Of a stretch of 32,677 nucleotides of DNA, positions 30,064 to 32,677 are shown one piece after another. The stretch lies in IMG/VR virus record IMGVR_UViG_3300006802_000298, positions 1 to 32,677 of that record. One strand, given 5' to 3'. Source of the stretch: a virus. The position numbers were made by a program, and so were the translations under genes. Positions within the stretch are counted from its first letter, which is position 1; every line of letters begins with the position of its first letter. A model generated the notes under the pieces. That model worked only from the letters and a program-made list of their open reading frames with translations. It made no database searches and was not told the origin of the DNA.

Positions 30064-31182
30064 ATGGCAAATATATCGTTAACAAACAGTACGATTTATG
30101 CACAAAACATTAATAACTTCACTGGTGAATTGTTCAAAGTTGGTGGTCAGAGAACACCTTTACTCTCTGCAGTTGGTGGTTTGAATGGTGGTAAAGTATT
30201 AAACTCTACATTTTGGCAAGTCCAAGTAGAAGATAATGCAACCATTTCTTCAGAACCAACTAAAGGGCAAGAAGGTTCTACACCTACAGAATATCTTGGA
30301 AGAGACAGAGCTGCATATACTTATGTAACTCAGATTTTCCACAAGGGTGTACAAATGACATATACCGCTTTGGCATCTACTCAAAATCAAAACCCATTTG
30401 ATTTATCAGCAAACATTGCTAACGCCTCCGATGGAGACGGAACAACAACTGCTGGTGACAAATTGGCTTTATTTGGTGGTAGCCCAGTGGCAGATGAATT
30501 TGCTTTCCAAATGGAAAAAGCAATGGAAAAAGTAGCAAGAGAAGTTGAGTGGTTTGCATTCAATGGTTCTTTCTCTGATGGTGCTAATGTAACACCAGGG
30601 TCAGGAACTAGAGAAATGTATGGTGTCGATGTATGGATTACAATCGGCAAAAACGCTGACAACTCTGCAGCAGTAAACCCATTAGGCGGAAACTGCTACT
30701 ACAATGACACAGCAGGTGATGGAACTGGTACTGCACAAGTTCTTAACTTCGCAGCTATTTCAGGTGCGTTGAAGAGAATGTATGACAACCATGCTCCAAT
30801 GACAAACCCTGTGCTATGTGTTAGTCCAAAACAACTACTAGACCTCAACAATGAGCTTATTAGTGGTACAGTTGATATAGCAGGAACAATCCTTCCTAGA
30901 GATAGGAATGTTGCTGGTGTTGATATCGATACAGTCATCACACCATTTGGTTCAATAGGACTAATGGTTATTGACCCTGATATCATGCCTTCAGGTTCTG
31001 CTTTCATCTTAGACTTAGCTTACATTCAACCAGTGTTCACAAATATCCCTGGATATGGAACAGTGTTTGTTCGTGACATAGACCAAGATGCCAACGCTAG
31101 AATTGGAAAAGCAATTTATATGGAGATGGGATTCGAGTTCGGACCTCCTTCATATCACTGCAAAATTCAAGCAGTAGCATAA
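30064..31182 (+). CDS. Major capsid protein
   Basis: In this 372-residue protein, an N-terminal segment (TPLLSAVGGLNGGKVLNSTF) leads into the helix FAFQMEKAMEKVAREVEWFAF (about 140-160, 'spine'-like) and the beta-rich P- and A-domain text DRNVAGVDIDTVITPFGSIG and PDIMPSGSAFILDL. The pattern fits the HK97 fold, and of those I know it is closest to the SU10-like major capsid family (DUF5309), a tentative match. ATAGGAGAAGTATAAA provides the ribosome site. A terminator follows 17 bases after the stop, so the scaffold-capsid unit can be expressed as a separate strong transcript. Confidence 0.87.
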   Translation: MANISLTNSTIYAQNINNFTGELFKVGGQRTPLLSAVGGLNGGKVLNSTFWQVQVEDNATISSEPTKGQEGSTPTEYLGRDRAAYTYVTQIFHKGVQMTYTALASTQNQNPFDLSANIANASDGDGTTTAGDKLALFGGSPVADEFAFQMEKAMEKVAREVEWFAFNGSFSDGANVTPGSGTREMYGVDVWITIGKNADNSAAVNPLGGNCYYNDTAGDGTGTAQVLNFAAISGALKRMYDNHAPMTNPVLCVSPKQLLDLNNELISGTVDIAGTILPRDRNVAGVDIDTVITPFGSIGLMVIDPDIMPSGSAFILDLAYIQPVFTNIPGYGTVFVRDIDQDANARIGKAIYMEMGFEFGPPSYHCKIQAVA

Positions 31183-31199
31183 TTTAATATTGAAGATTA

Positions 31200-31230
31200 G
31201 GGTGGAACTCCACCTCCACCCTTTTCTTCT
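31200..31230 (+). terminator. Terminator after the major capsid gene
   Basis: GGGTGGA (31200-31206) pairs with TCCACCC (31215-31221) around an 8-nt loop and is followed at once by TTTTCTTCT. It probably ends most capsid transcripts, with read-through supplying the adaptor and tail genes. Confidence 0.85.
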
Positions 31231-31247
31231 GCTATCATAGGTAAGAT

Positions 31248-32246
31248 ATGAGTCAGAACATAGGTGAATTAGTAGATAGAGTTTACAGAGAGTACCTAGA
31301 ACCAAACGATGATATACAATCTTTTTCTATTTTAAGAGGTGCAATGGATGCTGATACTACGGACCAAACAGTAGAATATATATCAGATTATCTAACATCA
31401 GAAGAAGAAGATTTATTAGAGCCAGGTGCGGTAGTCGAAGTAAATAGAGAATTGATGTTAGTTACTGCATTAAATACCTCTGCAGAACAATTAACAGTTA
31501 AAAGAGCTTTTAGAGGAACTACATTAGCTGCACATTTAGTAGATGATGTTATGCGTGTTAACCCAGTGTTTCCTAGAAAAACAGTATTTGATGCTGTGTG
31601 TGACCAAATTAAAAATTTATATCCAACACTTTTTGCAACAGAAACAAAATCAATTACTTCTAAGACAGGTTATATACCTTTAAGTGGAACAAATGATAAT
31701 TATTTAATAGCACCTATACAAGCTATATCCCAATATACAGACTTCTCTGCTGGCTCAGATGAAACAGGTACTGTGTATGCAGGAGTAGCAGTGGAGATTG
31801 TAGATTTACCAAATCCATTTACTTATACAGATGCAAATGGTGTATCACAAACTATTACATATAGCAATAACGGACCTAATAAAGTCAATGCTGTACAAAT
31901 ATATAATGTAAATGCAGGTCATACTGTATTTGTTACATTTAAAAAGAAGTTTGTAGAACCTACTGAAGAGAGTGACACTCTCGCAACTATAGGTTTAGAA
32001 AGTGAATATGAACCTATAATTATGGCAGGTGTTGCTGCACAATTAATATCAGGTAGAGATATACCTGCAGCTACTGCTGAGAATATAACTCAGTCAATGC
32101 AAACACAAAGTTTTCCTGTAAACTCTGCATCTACAATTAGAAATTCTTTATTACAATATCAAAGAGCATTGATACAACAAGCACGAAAGGATTTAAGAGC
32201 TAGGTATCCAGAACCAGTAACCATTAATAAGATTTCGTATACCTAA
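31248..32246 (+). CDS. Head-tail adaptor (connector-type) protein
   Basis: This 332-residue protein lies between major capsid and tail gene. It has an N-terminal helix MSQNIGELVDRVYREYLEP; beta strands near EPGAVVEVNRELMLVTAL and LTVKRAFRGTTLAAH; a region PNPFTYTDANGVSQTITYS; and a C-terminal helix IRNSLLQYQRALIQQARKDL. The 'GEL..R...EY' and 'V.RG..GT' phrases recur in phage connector proteins that sit under the portal. There is no enzyme motif. The start has only a weak AGGTAAG site. The stop overlaps the next gene by one base. Confidence 0.65.
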   Translation: MSQNIGELVDRVYREYLEPNDDIQSFSILRGAMDADTTDQTVEYISDYLTSEEEDLLEPGAVVEVNRELMLVTALNTSAEQLTVKRAFRGTTLAAHLVDDVMRVNPVFPRKTVFDAVCDQIKNLYPTLFATETKSITSKTGYIPLSGTNDNYLIAPIQAISQYTDFSAGSDETGTVYAGVAVEIVDLPNPFTYTDANGVSQTITYSNNGPNKVNAVQIYNVNAGHTVFVTFKKKFVEPTEESDTLATIGLESEYEPIIMAGVAAQLISGRDIPAATAENITQSMQTQSFPVNSASTIRNSLLQYQRALIQQARKDLRARYPEPVTINKISYT

Positions 32247-32677
32247 TGCCTAGAGTACCTTTAACTTCTGAAGTAACAAATCCTAAAAGAAAAGGTTATG
32301 ATTTAGCTTTGGATGACTTATTGTTTAGGGCAGCTATTGCACCTAATAGACAAATGACTATATCTACTGCAGAGTTTCCACAGCAAGAAATAAATCTTAA
32401 ACAAAATCCTGAAGACATTACAACTAACATAGGTCAGATATTTTCTAGGTCAGACTTTAGTGGTGGTCAAGGATTAGACTCTGCACACAAAAGAAACAAT
32501 ACACAGAAAGATGTTACTAGATTTTATGACAGCAAAGGTGTAGACCCTTTTCACGGAGGAGAAGAAAGTTCTTACCACATTCATTTACTATATACTATGG
32601 CAGCTAGTGGGCAAACATTGGATAGTGTTCCAGTTAATGGTTTAACATTTACAGGAACAGAACAATATTTAGCACAG
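32246..32677 (+). CDS. Tail protein, N-terminal part, cut by window edge
   Basis: There are 144 codons, open to the right end of the window. It begins MPRVPLTSEVTNPKRKGYDL. The text INLKQNPEDITTNIGQIFSR, then SDFSGGQGLDSAHKRNN and TRFYDSKGVDPFHGG resembles the start of the large podoviral tail protein with a repeated beta fold ('beta-propeller' type). Its place just after the adaptor supports a tail tube or nozzle role. The identity cannot be settled without the rest of the gene. The start is fixed by TAATG coupling. Confidence 0.6.
   Translation, partial: MPRVPLTSEVTNPKRKGYDLALDDLLFRAAIAPNRQMTISTAEFPQQEINLKQNPEDITTNIGQIFSRSDFSGGQGLDSAHKRNNTQKDVTRFYDSKGVDPFHGGEESSYHIHLLYTMAASGQTLDSVPVNGLTFTGTEQYLAQ

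Overview
The window is a stretch of an AT-rich tailed-phage genome with a podovirus-like head module. No bacterial housekeeping gene, integrase or tRNA was seen. The host cannot be fixed from the sequence. An r1t-type holin beside an N-acetylmuramoyl-L-alanine amidase, strong AGGAGG ribosome sites, promoters resembling sigma-70 sites and two possible leaderless starts fit a low-GC Gram-positive or a streamlined aquatic actinobacterium. This is inference only.

Layout. Positions 2-540 (+) hold the end of the lysis cassette (amidase, holin), closed by a shared hairpin at 549-592. Positions 598-2832 (-) carry a small DNA-metabolism block: a protein with a zinc ribbon that may act in recombination, a 41-residue zinc finger, a calcineurin-like phosphoesterase and a possible DNA-binding protein. 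A strong leftward terminator (2911-2964) separates it from a long leftward operon (3020-9854) of very small genes. These include at least five tiny zinc-ribbon proteins and end in a MoxR/CobS-like AAA+ ATPase with a VWA (CobT-like) partner. Positions 9855-10891 are a noncoding control region with divergent promoters, G-rich patches, large inverted repeats and a palindromic operator candidate.

From 10892 rightward come a PD-(D/E)XK-type nuclease, a run of tiny basic or zinc-binding proteins (three of them too short for usual gene calls), the large terminase, the portal, two small genes, a giant 2859-residue virion-type protein (16406-24985), three further putative internal-virion proteins, a lysozyme-like transglycosylase, the scaffold, the major capsid protein, a head-tail adaptor and the start of a tail gene that runs off the window.

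How the genes work together. Most genes are joined by TAATG or ATGA overlaps, so translation is coupled along each operon. The rightward genes build and fill the head. The giant protein, lying between portal and scaffold, is probably carried in the virion and ejected with the DNA. It carries an ASCH domain, a YpsA/'molybdenum-carrier' SLOG domain split by about 385 residues, and a third small phage domain (DUF7831-like), all embedded in a structural framework. It resembles a 'polyvalent' protein that could deliver nucleotide- or RNA-acting activities into the cell at the moment of infection. This is the most unusual object in the window. The leftward operon probably acts early on the host or on phage DNA, but most of its products are unrecognised.
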